Below the pieces are notes generated by a model. The model was not told where the DNA came from. It worked only from the letters and a program-made list of their open reading frames with translations, and did no database searches. Below, in pieces: positions 9,463-17,696 of a DNA stretch of 64,000 nt (its first letter is position 1; each line of letters begins with the position of its first letter). This DNA is from Mycobacterium sp. SM1. GTDB taxonomy: Bacteria > Actinomycetota > Actinomycetes > Mycobacteriales > Mycobacteriaceae. The stretch lies in contig NZ_JAFLNH010000001.1 in NCBI RefSeq assembly GCF_018361265.1, positions 930,001-994,000 on the forward strand. The letters are read 5' to 3'. Both the position numbers and the translations under genes were made by a program.

Positions 9463-9479
9463 TCCCCCGCAACGGGGGA
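9463..9479. promoter_or_regulatory. perfect palindrome between response regulator and cbb operon
   Basis: TCCCCCGCAACGGGGGA is a perfect 7-bp inverted repeat around a 3-base spacer. It lies in the divergent promoter region 54 bases upstream of the rpe start. It could be an operator for the neighbouring regulators or an RNA hairpin in the rpe leader. There is no T-run, so it is not a standard terminator. Confidence 0.5.
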
Positions 9480-9532
9480 ACGTACGCACGGATCTGCTCC
9501 CTAGGATCGCAGTAACCACGAGGAGGGTTTGA

Positions 9533-10219
9533 GTGCATAACCGCGCGCCGACGCTGGTCGCCTCAGTGCTGCCGGCGGACTTTTCGGAACTCGGCCAGCA
9601 AGTCACGCTGCTGGAGAAGTCCGGTGTGGACCGGATTCAGTGGGACGTGATGGACGGCCGCTTCGTGCCGAACCTGACGTTCGGGCCCGACGTCATCGCT
9701 GCCAATCGCGGACACGTCACGCTGGGTTTCGAGGCGCACTTGATGGTCGAGGATCCCGATCCCATGCTGCCGCGGTGGGTCGAATCCGGTTGTGAAATCG
9801 TCATCGTGCATGCCGAGGCCACACGGCACCTGCATCGCACGCTTTCCGCCATCCGCGATCTCGGCGCGCGACCCGGGGTCGCGCTGAACCCGGCCACACC
9901 CCTGGAAGCCGTCGCACACGTCCTCGACTTGGTCGACCTGCTGCTGGTGATGACCGTCAATCCAGGCTTTGGCGGCCAACAATATCTTTCCGGAATGGAA
10001 CCCAAGATCGCCGCAGCTCGAGCCGAAATCGACCGTCGCGGTTTGGAAATCGAACTCGAAGTCGACGGCGGCATTGCCGGCGCCACGATTGGCGCCGCCG
10101 CACGCTGCGGTGCGGACGTGTTCTGTGCGGGGTCGGCGCTGTTTAGCGGCCCGGGCACAATGAGTCAGCGGGTGGCGGCGTTGCGTGACGCGGCCGCCGT
10201 GGAGATGGGGCGGCGATGA
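9533..10219 (+). CDS. rpe: ribulose-phosphate 3-epimerase (cbbE)
   Basis: This enzyme interconverts D-ribulose 5-phosphate and D-xylulose 5-phosphate in the pentose phosphate and Calvin cycles. It is a TIM-barrel protein of 228 residues. Metal and substrate motifs are visible: [12 protein letters not shown] near the N-terminus, [34 protein letters not shown] and EVDGGI. The GTG start at 9533 has a strong GGAGGG site six bases upstream. The stop overlaps the transketolase start (ATGA), so the pair is coupled. A housekeeping rpe probably exists elsewhere; the cbb context suggests a dedicated copy. Confidence 0.95.
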   Translation: MHNRAPTLVASVLPADFSELGQQVTLLEKSGVDRIQWDVMDGRFVPNLTFGPDVIAANRGHVTLGFEAHLMVEDPDPMLPRWVESGCEIVIVHAEATRHLHRTLSAIRDLGARPGVALNPATPLEAVAHVLDLVDLLLVMTVNPGFGGQQYLSGMEPKIAAARAEIDRRGLEIELEVDGGIAGATIGAAARCGADVFCAGSALFSGPGTMSQRVAALRDAAAVEMGRR

Positions 10220-12267
10220 GCATCCCCGCCGGCACGGCCACCCGCCGCGGGGTCGGGGTCTTGACCGACACGGTCGACCGGTTGGCCATCGCCACGCTGC
10301 GGTTCCTTGCCGCCGACATGGTCCAGGCGGCCAACAGTGGGCATCCCGGGCTGCCGTTGGGCACCGCGCCCGCCGCGTGGGTGCTGTGGTCGCGGCACCT
10401 GCGCCACGACCCCGCCGACCCGCGCTGGCCCGACCGCGACCGGTTCGTGCTGTCGGCGGGACACGGCTCGGCGCTGCTCTACGCGCTGTTGCACGTGTTC
10501 GGCTACGACCTCTCCCTGGATGACTTGCGTCAATTCCGCCAGCTTGGCTCGCGCACCCCGGGCCATCCCGAATACGGCCGCACACCGGGCGTGGAGACGA
10601 CGACCGGACCCCTGGGTCAGGGCCTGGCGAACGCGGTCGGGATGGCGCTGGCCGAACGCATGTTGGCGGCGCGCTGCAACACCGAGAACACCGAAGACCC
10701 CCCGATCATCGATCACCGCACCTGGGTGCTCGCCAGCGACGGCGACCTGATGGAGGGGATCAGCCATGAAGCAGCCTCGCTGGCCGGGCGTCTCGGGCTG
10801 GGCCGACTGACCGTCATCTTCGACGACAACAACGTCACCATCGACGGTCCGGCGGAGCGCTCCTGCCGCGACGACGCGATCAGGCGATTCGCCGCCTACG
10901 GGTGGCACACCCTGTCAGTCGATGACGGTAACGACATCGCGGCCATCGACGAGGCACTGGCCGCGGCCCGCGAGGTCGAATCGGCTCCCACATTCATCCG
11001 GCTGCGCACCACCATCGGCTACGGCGCCGCCGGTGTCGAAGGTACGCCGAAGGCGCATGGCGCCCCGCTGGGGACCGAGACCATCGCGGCGATGCGCGAC
11101 CGTTTCGGCTGGCCGCACGAGCCGTTCCAGGTGCCCGAGGCGGTGCGATCGGCGACGGCCGCGCTGGCGGCCGAAGGCGCGGCGGCGCGGAACCGATGGC
11201 AGCTGCGCTATGAGCGGTGGAGCGCAACGCATTCCCGGCTTGCCGCCGACTTCCCGCTTGATCGCGCGCCCGCGCCACCACACACCACGGGATTGGCCCC
11301 GCTCATCGATGCGCCCGCGGGTGGTCGGGTCGCGACGCGGCAGGCATCGGGCGCGGCATTGCGGGCACTGGCACCGATATACCCTGCCCTGATCGGTGGG
11401 TCGGCCGACCTGGCATCGTCGACTAGCACCGCGATCCCAGGCGGCGATGTGAGCGCCGATGACTATTCCGGGCGCATCATCCATTTCGGCGTCCGCGAAC
11501 ACGCGATGGCCGCGATCATGAACGGCATAGCGTTGCACGGCGGCCTGCGCCCGTTCGGCGGCACTTTTCTGGTCTTTGCCGACTATCTGCGCCCGGCGCT
11601 GCGGCTCTCGGCGCTGATGCGCCAACCGGTCATTTACGTCTTCACCCACGACTCCGTCTACGTCGGGGAGGACGGCCCCACGCACCAGCCGATCGAACAC
11701 ATCGAAGCACTGCGTCTCATACCGGGATTGACCGTGTTGCGCCCGGCGGACGCTGCCGAGACCGCATTGGCCTGGGAGATCGCCGTCACCAACACATCCG
11801 GTCCGACCGCGCTGATATTGACTAGGCAGAATGTTCCGGCGCTAGGAGGTGCCGGGATCGATCAGATACGCCACCACGGTTTTCGTGTCGTGGGCGAAGA
11901 CACGCAGGAGGCAGACGTTGTGCTGGCGGCCAGCGGATCGGAGGTGTCGCTGGCGCTGGAGGCGGCGGACCTGCTGGCCACTCGGGGCGTGCACAGCAAG
12001 GTCGTCTCGGTCATGTGGCGAGAAAAACTGCAGGAGGTGTTCTCCCGTGAACGCCACGTGTGGGGGGATGCCCCGGTGGTGTGGGCAGAAGCCGGGGTGC
12101 CGACCGGATGGCGCGCGATCGGCAGCGATCGCGACACGGTCATCGGCGTGAACCGGTTCGGCGAAAGCGGCGTGGGTTCGCAGGTGGCCGCGCATCTGGG
12201 GTTAAAACCGATCGCGATCGCCAACGCAGCCTGCGCCGTGCTCGGTCTCCCCGCTAGCTGGGGGTGA
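10216..12267 (+). CDS. tkt: transketolase (cbbT)
   Basis: This is a thiamine-diphosphate enzyme that moves two-carbon ketol units between sugar phosphates in the regenerative phase of the Calvin cycle. The 683 residues hold the N-terminal TPP domain ([58 protein letters not shown] with the metal-binding GDG-like motif). A pyrimidine-binding domain ([39 protein letters not shown]) and a C-terminal domain follow. It starts within the rpe stop codon and is followed nine bases later by phosphoribulokinase. A separate housekeeping transketolase is likely elsewhere. Confidence 0.95.
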   Translation: MSIPAGTATRRGVGVLTDTVDRLAIATLRFLAADMVQAANSGHPGLPLGTAPAAWVLWSRHLRHDPADPRWPDRDRFVLSAGHGSALLYALLHVFGYDLSLDDLRQFRQLGSRTPGHPEYGRTPGVETTTGPLGQGLANAVGMALAERMLAARCNTENTEDPPIIDHRTWVLASDGDLMEGISHEAASLAGRLGLGRLTVIFDDNNVTIDGPAERSCRDDAIRRFAAYGWHTLSVDDGNDIAAIDEALAAAREVESAPTFIRLRTTIGYGAAGVEGTPKAHGAPLGTETIAAMRDRFGWPHEPFQVPEAVRSATAALAAEGAAARNRWQLRYERWSATHSRLAADFPLDRAPAPPHTTGLAPLIDAPAGGRVATRQASGAALRALAPIYPALIGGSADLASSTSTAIPGGDVSADDYSGRIIHFGVREHAMAAIMNGIALHGGLRPFGGTFLVFADYLRPALRLSALMRQPVIYVFTHDSVYVGEDGPTHQPIEHIEALRLIPGLTVLRPADAAETALAWEIAVTNTSGPTALILTRQNVPALGGAGIDQIRHHGFRVVGEDTQEADVVLAASGSEVSLALEAADLLATRGVHSKVVSVMWREKLQEVFSRERHVWGDAPVVWAEAGVPTGWRAIGSDRDTVIGVNRFGESGVGSQVAAHLGLKPIAIANAACAVLGLPASWG

Positions 12268-12276
12268 TTTATCCCA

Positions 12277-13215
12277 TTGCCGGACAAGACTTTCCGGATT
12301 CGCCGTGCCGGCACTGGCCGTCGGCCCGTGATGCTCGCGGTCGCCGGCGACAGCGCCGCAGGCAAAACCACCACCACTGCGGGATTGGTCGAGGCACTCG
12401 GACCGGAGCGCTGCGTCTCGGTATCAGCCGACGACTACCACCGGTTCGACCGGGCGGAGCGGCGCAACAAGCCGTTCACGCCGCTGCACCCGGACTGCAA
12501 CTACATCGAGATCCTCGAACAACACCTGCAGCTGCTGGCCACCGGTCAACCGATCCTCAAGCCTGTCTACGATCACTCCACCGGCCGGCGCGTACCCCCA
12601 GAACTCGTTGAGCCGAAAGACGTCATCATTGTCCACGGCCTGCTGCCGCTGTACAGCAAGCTTACCCGGGCCTGCTTTGACGTGACCGTGTTCCTTGATC
12701 CGCCCGAATACATCAGGCGCGCTTGGAAAATACAACGCGACACCCTGACCCGCGGCTACACCAGAGAACAGGTAGCGGCGGAAATCGCGTCTGCCGAAGC
12801 CGAATCCACGAGGTTCATCCGCCCTCAACGAGCCCATGCCGACATCGTCGTCCGGTTCGCCCCGATCGTCACACGCGACGACCCACCCGACACTCCCCTA
12901 TCCGCCGAGTTGGTGCTGCGCCCGACGATCCGCCAGCCCGACCTCACCGAGGTCCTCCAGCCTGACGTTGCCCGGACCATTCACCTACGGCTGGCTCGCG
13001 ACACCGACGGCCGGCCCGTTGACACGCTGCACATTCACGGCTACTCCACGGCGGAGGAAAACGCGGCCGCGGAGAAAATGGCCTGGGAGGCGCTGGGAGA
13101 GCCCCGTCGGGCGGCACCCGAATGTCTCGGAATGGTCAGCCCGGGCCGGCGCAGCACGCCGTTGGCGATTACCCAGATGATCCTGCTGCACCATTTGCTG
13201 TATGGCGCCCGATAG
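12277..13215 (+). CDS. prk: phosphoribulokinase (cbbP)
   Basis: This kinase makes ribulose 1,5-bisphosphate from ribulose 5-phosphate and ATP and is diagnostic of the Calvin cycle. The 312-residue protein has a P-loop GDSAAGKTT at residues 24-32, then SADDYHRFDRAERR, the substrate-binding PLHPDCNY, KPVYDHSTG, and the Walker-B-like VIIVHGLLPLYS. These are phosphoribulokinase features rather than uridine-kinase ones. The TTG start at 12277 follows GGGGGTGA, which overlaps the tkt stop. It is the last gene of rpe-tkt-prk. A start at residue 19 (12331) would remove part of the first strand and is less likely. Confidence 0.9.
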   Translation: MPDKTFRIRRAGTGRRPVMLAVAGDSAAGKTTTTAGLVEALGPERCVSVSADDYHRFDRAERRNKPFTPLHPDCNYIEILEQHLQLLATGQPILKPVYDHSTGRRVPPELVEPKDVIIVHGLLPLYSKLTRACFDVTVFLDPPEYIRRAWKIQRDTLTRGYTREQVAAEIASAEAESTRFIRPQRAHADIVVRFAPIVTRDDPPDTPLSAELVLRPTIRQPDLTEVLQPDVARTIHLRLARDTDGRPVDTLHIHGYSTAEENAAAEKMAWEALGEPRRAAPECLGMVSPGRRSTPLAITQMILLHHLLYGAR

Positions 13216-13611
13216 CCGCCGTAACGCCGCAGACCCACCGATGCCGTCATGCTCCTTGAACCGCCGGGCGGCCTGAGTCACGAGCCCAAGGCCGTCGGCT
13301 GTCATCGTCGAGGTGGCAGGCACCCTCGTCGACACCGAGCGAGCCGGGTCATCGACCATGAAATCCGGATCGCGGTGGCTACCACCGGGGGCGAGGTGAT
13401 GTGTGGGCGGAAAATGCGCTAGTGCAGCGAGATTCGCAGCTGCGATTGCGAGCTGCCGCGGCTGCCGGCCTTGCGGCGATCGTGGCCACCACCGATTACA
13501 CGGCCCGCCAGGAATGCACCGGGGCGGCCATAGTGCGCCTGTCCGTTTGCCCGGCTAGGAGGGGATCGTTTCCTGATCGAGTTCGCCCGGTTGCAGCTCG
13601 TGCGATCCAAT
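13216..13611. other. gene-free gap between prk and purQ
   Basis: About 400 bases between the convergent prk and purQ genes. Short open frames exist on both strands, but none has a ribosome-binding site or a recognisable sequence. It marks the border between the carbon-fixation cluster and the conserved purine block, and I see no repeat or tRNA there that would explain an insertion. Confidence 0.5.
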
Positions 13612-14286
13612 TCATGCAGCCAGAACGGAATCCAGCACCGAATAAAACACGCCGAGTCCGTCGTCGGACGGACCGGTGAGGGTGTGGATAGCGTGCTCGG
13701 GATGGGGCATCAGCCCCACGACGCGTCCGTTGGCCGAGCTGATGCCGGCGATATCGCGCAGCGAGCCGTTGGGGTTGTCGAGGTAGCGAAACACCACGCG
13801 GCCTTCGCCTTCCAGCTCGTCGAGCACCTTCTCGGGAGCCACGTACCGGCCCTCGCCCGACTTCAGCGGCACCAGCAAATCGGTCTCCGCCCGCAGGCGC
13901 GAGGTCCACGCCGTCGCCGTCGACACCACTTTCAGCCACACGTCTCGGCAGATGAAGTGCAGCCCAACGTTTCGGGTAAGTGCCCCGGGCAGCAAGCCGG
14001 CCTCGCAGAGCACCTGAAAACCGTTGCAAATTCCCAGTACCGGCATGCCGCGACGGGCGGCATCGAGCACTTCGCCCATCACCGGGGCGAATCTGGCGAT
14101 CGCGCCGGCCCGCAGGTAGTCGCCGTAGGAAAACCCGCCGGGCACCACCACCGCGTCGACACCCTTCAGATCGGCGTCGGCGTGCCACAGGCCGACCGCT
14201 TCGGCGCCGACAAAACGCGCCGCGCGCGCGGCGTCCACGTCATCGAGCGTCCCCGGAAAGGTGATGACACCGATCCGGGCCGTCAC
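13612..14286 (-). CDS. purQ: phosphoribosylformylglycinamidine synthase subunit PurQ
   Basis: This is the glutaminase subunit of FGAM synthase. It supplies ammonia to PurL in step four of purine synthesis. It is a class-I glutamine amidotransferase of 224 residues with the oxyanion stretch [16 protein letters not shown], nucleophile C87 in [10 protein letters not shown], and the His-Glu pair in MPHPEHA near the C-terminus. The GTG start overlaps the purS stop (GTGA). The length matches Rv0788. Confidence 0.97.
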   Translation of the reverse strand: MTARIGVITFPGTLDDVDAARAARFVGAEAVGLWHADADLKGVDAVVVPGGFSYGDYLRAGAIARFAPVMGEVLDAARRGMPVLGICNGFQVLCEAGLLPGALTRNVGLHFICRDVWLKVVSTATAWTSRLRAETDLLVPLKSGEGRYVAPEKVLDELEGEGRVVFRYLDNPNGSLRDIAGISSANGRVVGLMPHPEHAIHTLTGPSDDGLGVFYSVLDSVLAA

Positions 14287-14522
14287 CGCGTCTCCCGGCT
14301 GATGGTCCAGTCCTCGATGACGGTGTTAGCCAGCAGCGACTCCGCGATTTCGGCGAGCGTGGAGTCGTCAACGGTGTCATCAACCTCTAACTCAAACCTC
14401 TTGCCCTGCCGGACATTTGTGATACCGGTGTGCCCGAGCCTTCCGAGTGCGCCCATGATCGCCTGGCCCTGGGGGTCGAGGATCTCGGCCTTGGGCATCA
14501 CGTTGACAACCACCCGGGCCAC
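14283..14522 (-). CDS. purS: phosphoribosylformylglycinamidine synthase subunit PurS
   Basis: This 79-residue protein bridges PurQ and PurL in the FGAM synthase complex. It starts [20 protein letters not shown] and contains [11 protein letters not shown], typical of PurS. The GTG start has an AGGAGG site six bases upstream. It is coupled to purQ. In M. tuberculosis the same pair is Rv0787A-Rv0788; here the block is in the opposite orientation. Confidence 0.95.
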   Translation of the reverse strand: MARVVVNVMPKAEILDPQGQAIMGALGRLGHTGITNVRQGKRFELEVDDTVDDSTLAEIAESLLANTVIEDWTISRETR

Positions 14523-14703
14523 AGCAGTCCTCCTAAGCTCTCAGCGCCGACTCTACCGGTGCCCCGCCGTGCGGGCGCCAAGGCGGCAGCGGATACCGGC
14601 CGGGTGCGGCGGCGCCGGCGCGCCCGCGGCGTAGGCACCGGTGACCACCGGCCACGACAGGCTTTCGATCCATGGGGAGCGCGGTCGGCGCACAATCGTA
14701 GAC

Positions 14704-15342
14704 ATGCAATTGACGCATTTCGGTCACTCCTGTTTGCTTGCCGAATTCGAGCGCACTCGCGTGCTGTTTGACCCCGGGACCTTTTCACATGGTTTCGAGG
14801 GAATCAGCGGCTTGTCGGCGATCCTGGTCACTCACCAACACCCCGACCACCTCGACCGCTCCCGACTGCCCGCGCTGCTGACGGCCAACCCCGCCGCCGC
14901 GCTGTACGCCGACCCGCAAACCGCTGCGCAGCTCGGTGAGCCGTGTCGGGCGGTGCACGTCGGCGACGTGCTCGCGGTCGGAGAGCTGACCATCCGCGCG
15001 GCCGGTGGTCGCCACGCCGTCATCCACCCGGAAATCCCGGTGATAGATAATATCTCGTATCTGGTGGGCGACGGCGAGCATCCCGCGCGGTTGATGCATC
15101 CCGGCGACGCGCTGTTCGTCCCCGGCGAGCCGGTGGAGGTGCTGGCCACTCCGGCCGCGGCCCCCTGGATGAAGATCGCCGAGGCGGTCGACTATCTGCG
15201 GACGGTGGCGCCGGCGCACGCTGTGCCCATCCACCAGGGGATCATCGCGACCGAGGCCCGGGGTATCTACTATGGCCGGCTTGCCGAGATGACCACCACC
15301 GACTTTCAGGTGCTGCCCGAAGAAAAAGCGGTCACCCTTTAG
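14704..15342 (+). CDS. metallo-beta-lactamase-fold hydrolase
   Basis: This 212-residue protein starts MQLTHFGHSCLLAEFERTRV and carries the metal-binding THQHPDHLD motif around residue 44, with later His and Asp residues (GGRHAVIH, HPGDALFVP). It belongs to the UlaG/Rv0786c-like branch of metallo-hydrolases. The substrate is unknown. The start at 14704 was chosen because the conserved domain begins there; a longer frame from 14641 adds arginine-rich sequence. It is divergent from purS, as in M. tuberculosis. Confidence 0.82.
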   Translation: MQLTHFGHSCLLAEFERTRVLFDPGTFSHGFEGISGLSAILVTHQHPDHLDRSRLPALLTANPAAALYADPQTAAQLGEPCRAVHVGDVLAVGELTIRAAGGRHAVIHPEIPVIDNISYLVGDGEHPARLMHPGDALFVPGEPVEVLATPAAAPWMKIAEAVDYLRTVAPAHAVPIHQGIIATEARGIYYGRLAEMTTTDFQVLPEEKAVTL

Positions 15343-15360
15343 CGCGAGCAGACGCACTCG

Positions 15361-15619
15361 CTAATCGATAACCGTCACTCGTGCATTGTCCCGAAGAAGG
15401 CGGACATGCACGCAACTGCTGACCTTGCGTTGAATCGAGCGCAGCAGCGGTGCCGCCTTCTCGTCGCGGACGTTGGTCGCGAAATCGATTCCCGCGCCTA
15501 GCACCTGGCTTGCCCAACAGATCTCGGTGAGAAGTAATGCACGCGCCCAGTCAAGCTCAGACAGCGGCTTGTGGCCCTCTATCGCGTCCATGAGCTGATG
15601 GAGAAGCGTGCGAAAGTCG
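15361..15619 (-). pseudogene. 3' part of a small gene split by IS1380
   Basis: This is the C-terminal half (DDFRTLLHQLMDAIEGHKPL to the TAG at 15361) of a gene whose N-terminal half lies at 17321-17460. Joining the two at the TCTG target site gives one 132-residue frame with no frameshift. The sequence DWARALLLTEICWASQVLGAG suggests a small helical protein; the family is not recognised. In the present arrangement this half has lost its start and promoter. Confidence 0.85.
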
Positions 15620-15623
15620 TCTG

Positions 15624-17320
15624 CCTCAGAATTTCACGGTGGCCCGGGTTCTGCTGTGGCGGTCTGCGAGGTGGCAGCTTTGTCGAGGTTTTGAGGTTGG
15701 GGGTAGGCGGCGGCGCCGCGTGTCGTGCGGTGACGCCGGGTCCTTTATCCCGGGGGTGGTTACTCCTTTCTTGGGGTCGAGCGGGCACAGGGGCCTGTGG
15801 GTCAGGGTATGGCGCGGACCCTGTTGAGGGCGTCGGCGAATTCTTTTGCCCAGGGCCAGGTTTGGGGGATCCGCAGGATCAGGTAGCGGGATCGTTTGAT
15901 CAGCCGGGCCGCGGCGTGCAGCAGCCGGTAGCGCAGGGTGGCGGGTTCGGCTTTGGCCAGTGGGCCGTCCAGCAGTAGCAGTCGCATCCAGCACAGCAGG
16001 TCGATGGCGATCGCGACGGCGGTGACCCAAGCGGTGTTGATGGCGAACGAGTGTGAGGGCCAGCGGGCCAGGCCGGTGTCTTTGCCGGTGCGGATGAAGC
16101 CCTCCACCCGGGCGTGGACGCGGTGGCGGGCTTCTAGTCGCTGGGGTTGTCCACCGGCAGTCGAGGTGGCGAGGACCTGGTAGCGGTAGCCGGCCAGCTG
16201 CTCGAACAACGACAACTGGGTGCCGTGTTCGATTTCTTCGCGCCGCACCAGGACGCGCATGCCGGCCGGCCAGCCGACCAGCTGATCCCCTCCGGTGCTG
16301 TGGCGCAGCAGCCCGGTCAACTCGGCGACCTGGGCGTCGTCGCGGGCCGCCCCGGTGGCATCCAGCGCGGCTTGCCATCCCGCATCGGGCATCTGGCCGA
16401 TCGCGACCCGGACCCGCTCATCGAGGTCGAATCCGACCGAGTAGCCCACCGACATCCCCGGCCGGGCATTGAGTTTCTCCAGGTGTTCGACGACGGCGTG
16501 GCTTGAACCCGCGCCGTCGATGGTGACCAGCAACTTGCGGCGCCACGTGGCCGGGATCGCCGCGATCGCGGCGTCGATGATCGCGATATGATCGGCCGCG
16601 GTGTTCGAGCCGGCGTTGCCGGGACGGGCGATCACCGCCAGCAGTTCGCCGGTGTTGTCACACCACGCCAACAGCGGGTGGAAGCCAAACCCGCCTTTGA
16701 AATTGCCTGCGGCGTGCTGCTTATCGCTGTGCGACTGAATCAGCGAGGCGTCGATGCGGATCACGATCGTGTCCCCGAGGTCCCCATAGCAGGTCTGCGA
16801 AGCCGGGATCGCACCGTGGCGGGCCTCGATCGCCTCCCACACCCGAGAGCGGACCTTGTTGCGCACGGCCGTGACCTCGGTGATGCTCTGCTTGTCGATC
16901 TCGCCCAGGGACCGCCACATCGTCGGAACCGACGCCACCGCCTCAAACAACCGGTGCTGATCGCGCAGCACCGCGGTGCCGGCCAGGTTCTGTGCTCCGC
17001 CCGCGATCGATACCGCCACATCGCGCAACACCGCGCCTCGGTCGTGGGTGACTTCTGGGCGCGACAGCACCGACGACAAACCGCTGGTCAAACCCAGATT
17101 GTCGGCCAGCAACCGGGGTATCACGTTACCGGCGTGCCCGACCACGTCGTCGCCACGGACCTCAACTCGGACATTCTTCGACCAACCCGTAGTATCCTGC
17201 ATCTGACAGGTGCACTCCCATCCTGGATAACCGTGCCTCGAATACTCCGATTATCCTTGCGGTAGTGCACCTTTCACGTTAGCGACACCCCTGAGCTCCA
17301 CATTCGATGAAAAATCCAGG
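15624..17320 (-). mobile_element. IS1380-family insertion sequence, 1,697 bp
   Basis: The ends read inward as CCTCAGAATTTCACGG (left) and CCTGGATTTTTCATCG (right), an imperfect terminal repeat of the CCT...TTTCA type usual for IS1380 and ISEcp1 relatives. The four bases TCTG directly flank both ends (15620-15623 and 17321-17324), a perfect 4-bp target duplication. Removing the element and one TCTG restores the interrupted gene in frame. A single transposase gene fills most of the element. Confidence 0.93.
15802..17202 (-). CDS. IS1380-family transposase
   Basis: This is a 466-residue DDE transposase of the IS1380 family. Recognisable stretches are IVIRIDASLIQSHSDKQ (first catalytic Asp region), GGFGFHPLLAWCDNTGELLA, RPGNAGSNTAADH, LLVTIDGAGSSHAVVEHL (second Asp region) and HRVHARVEGFIRTGKDTGL (Glu region), typical of the family. 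The frame is intact and the element has clean ends, so it may still be mobile. The start is the ATG at 17202. Confidence 0.93.
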   Translation of the reverse strand: MQDTTGWSKNVRVEVRGDDVVGHAGNVIPRLLADNLGLTSGLSSVLSRPEVTHDRGAVLRDVAVSIAGGAQNLAGTAVLRDQHRLFEAVASVPTMWRSLGEIDKQSITEVTAVRNKVRSRVWEAIEARHGAIPASQTCYGDLGDTIVIRIDASLIQSHSDKQHAAGNFKGGFGFHPLLAWCDNTGELLAVIARPGNAGSNTAADHIAIIDAAIAAIPATWRRKLLVTIDGAGSSHAVVEHLEKLNARPGMSVGYSVGFDLDERVRVAIGQMPDAGWQAALDATGAARDDAQVAELTGLLRHSTGGDQLVGWPAGMRVLVRREEIEHGTQLSLFEQLAGYRYQVLATSTAGGQPQRLEARHRVHARVEGFIRTGKDTGLARWPSHSFAINTAWVTAVAIAIDLLCWMRLLLLDGPLAKAEPATLRYRLLHAAARLIKRSRYLILRIPQTWPWAKEFADALNRVRAIP

Positions 17321-17460
17321 TCTGTGCTAGATAGTCCCAGCAGTGGGATAAGCAGCGGCCATCCCTGTTGCGCGGCCCCGAAGTACTCGTTGAGGGCAAG
17401 AACCATCAGCATGCGCTCGTCGTCGGTAAGGTCGATGGCGACGAACTGGGGATCTGCCAT
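17321..17460 (-). pseudogene. 5' part of the small gene split by IS1380
   Basis: This N-terminal half starts MADPQFVAIDLTDDERMLMV and runs to the target site after GLSST. As the DNA stands, the frame reads into the IS and stops after 69 residues. With the element removed it joins the half at 15361-15619. The protein family is not recognised. Confidence 0.85.
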
Positions 17461-17696
17461 AGTCAGCCTCTGCGCGAAGGCTGTCGGCGCTAACCTGCAG
17501 GTCGGCGTCTAGGGACGATTTCATCCACCGAGCTTACACCGAGGTTATGTGAGCGCGTCCCCAACCGAGGTGCCTGCGAGCTGCTCAACGCCCCGTCTCG
17601 CTCACCATCGTCGCATCGCCAGAACCACCCCGGCCGGAACCGACAAACCATCAGGCCAACTCCAGATACGCCCAGTTTGGTCGCAGCACCGTCGTT

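Noticed and set aside
9563..10585. 340-codon minus-strand frame over rpe and tkt
   Set aside because: It is opposite two clear, coupled metabolic genes; its sequence is low-complexity and lacks a ribosome-binding site.
4789..13215. Rubisco large or small subunit in the carbon-fixation cluster
   Set aside because: I looked in all frames around cbbX and the rpe-tkt-prk genes and found no sequence resembling cbbL or cbbS.
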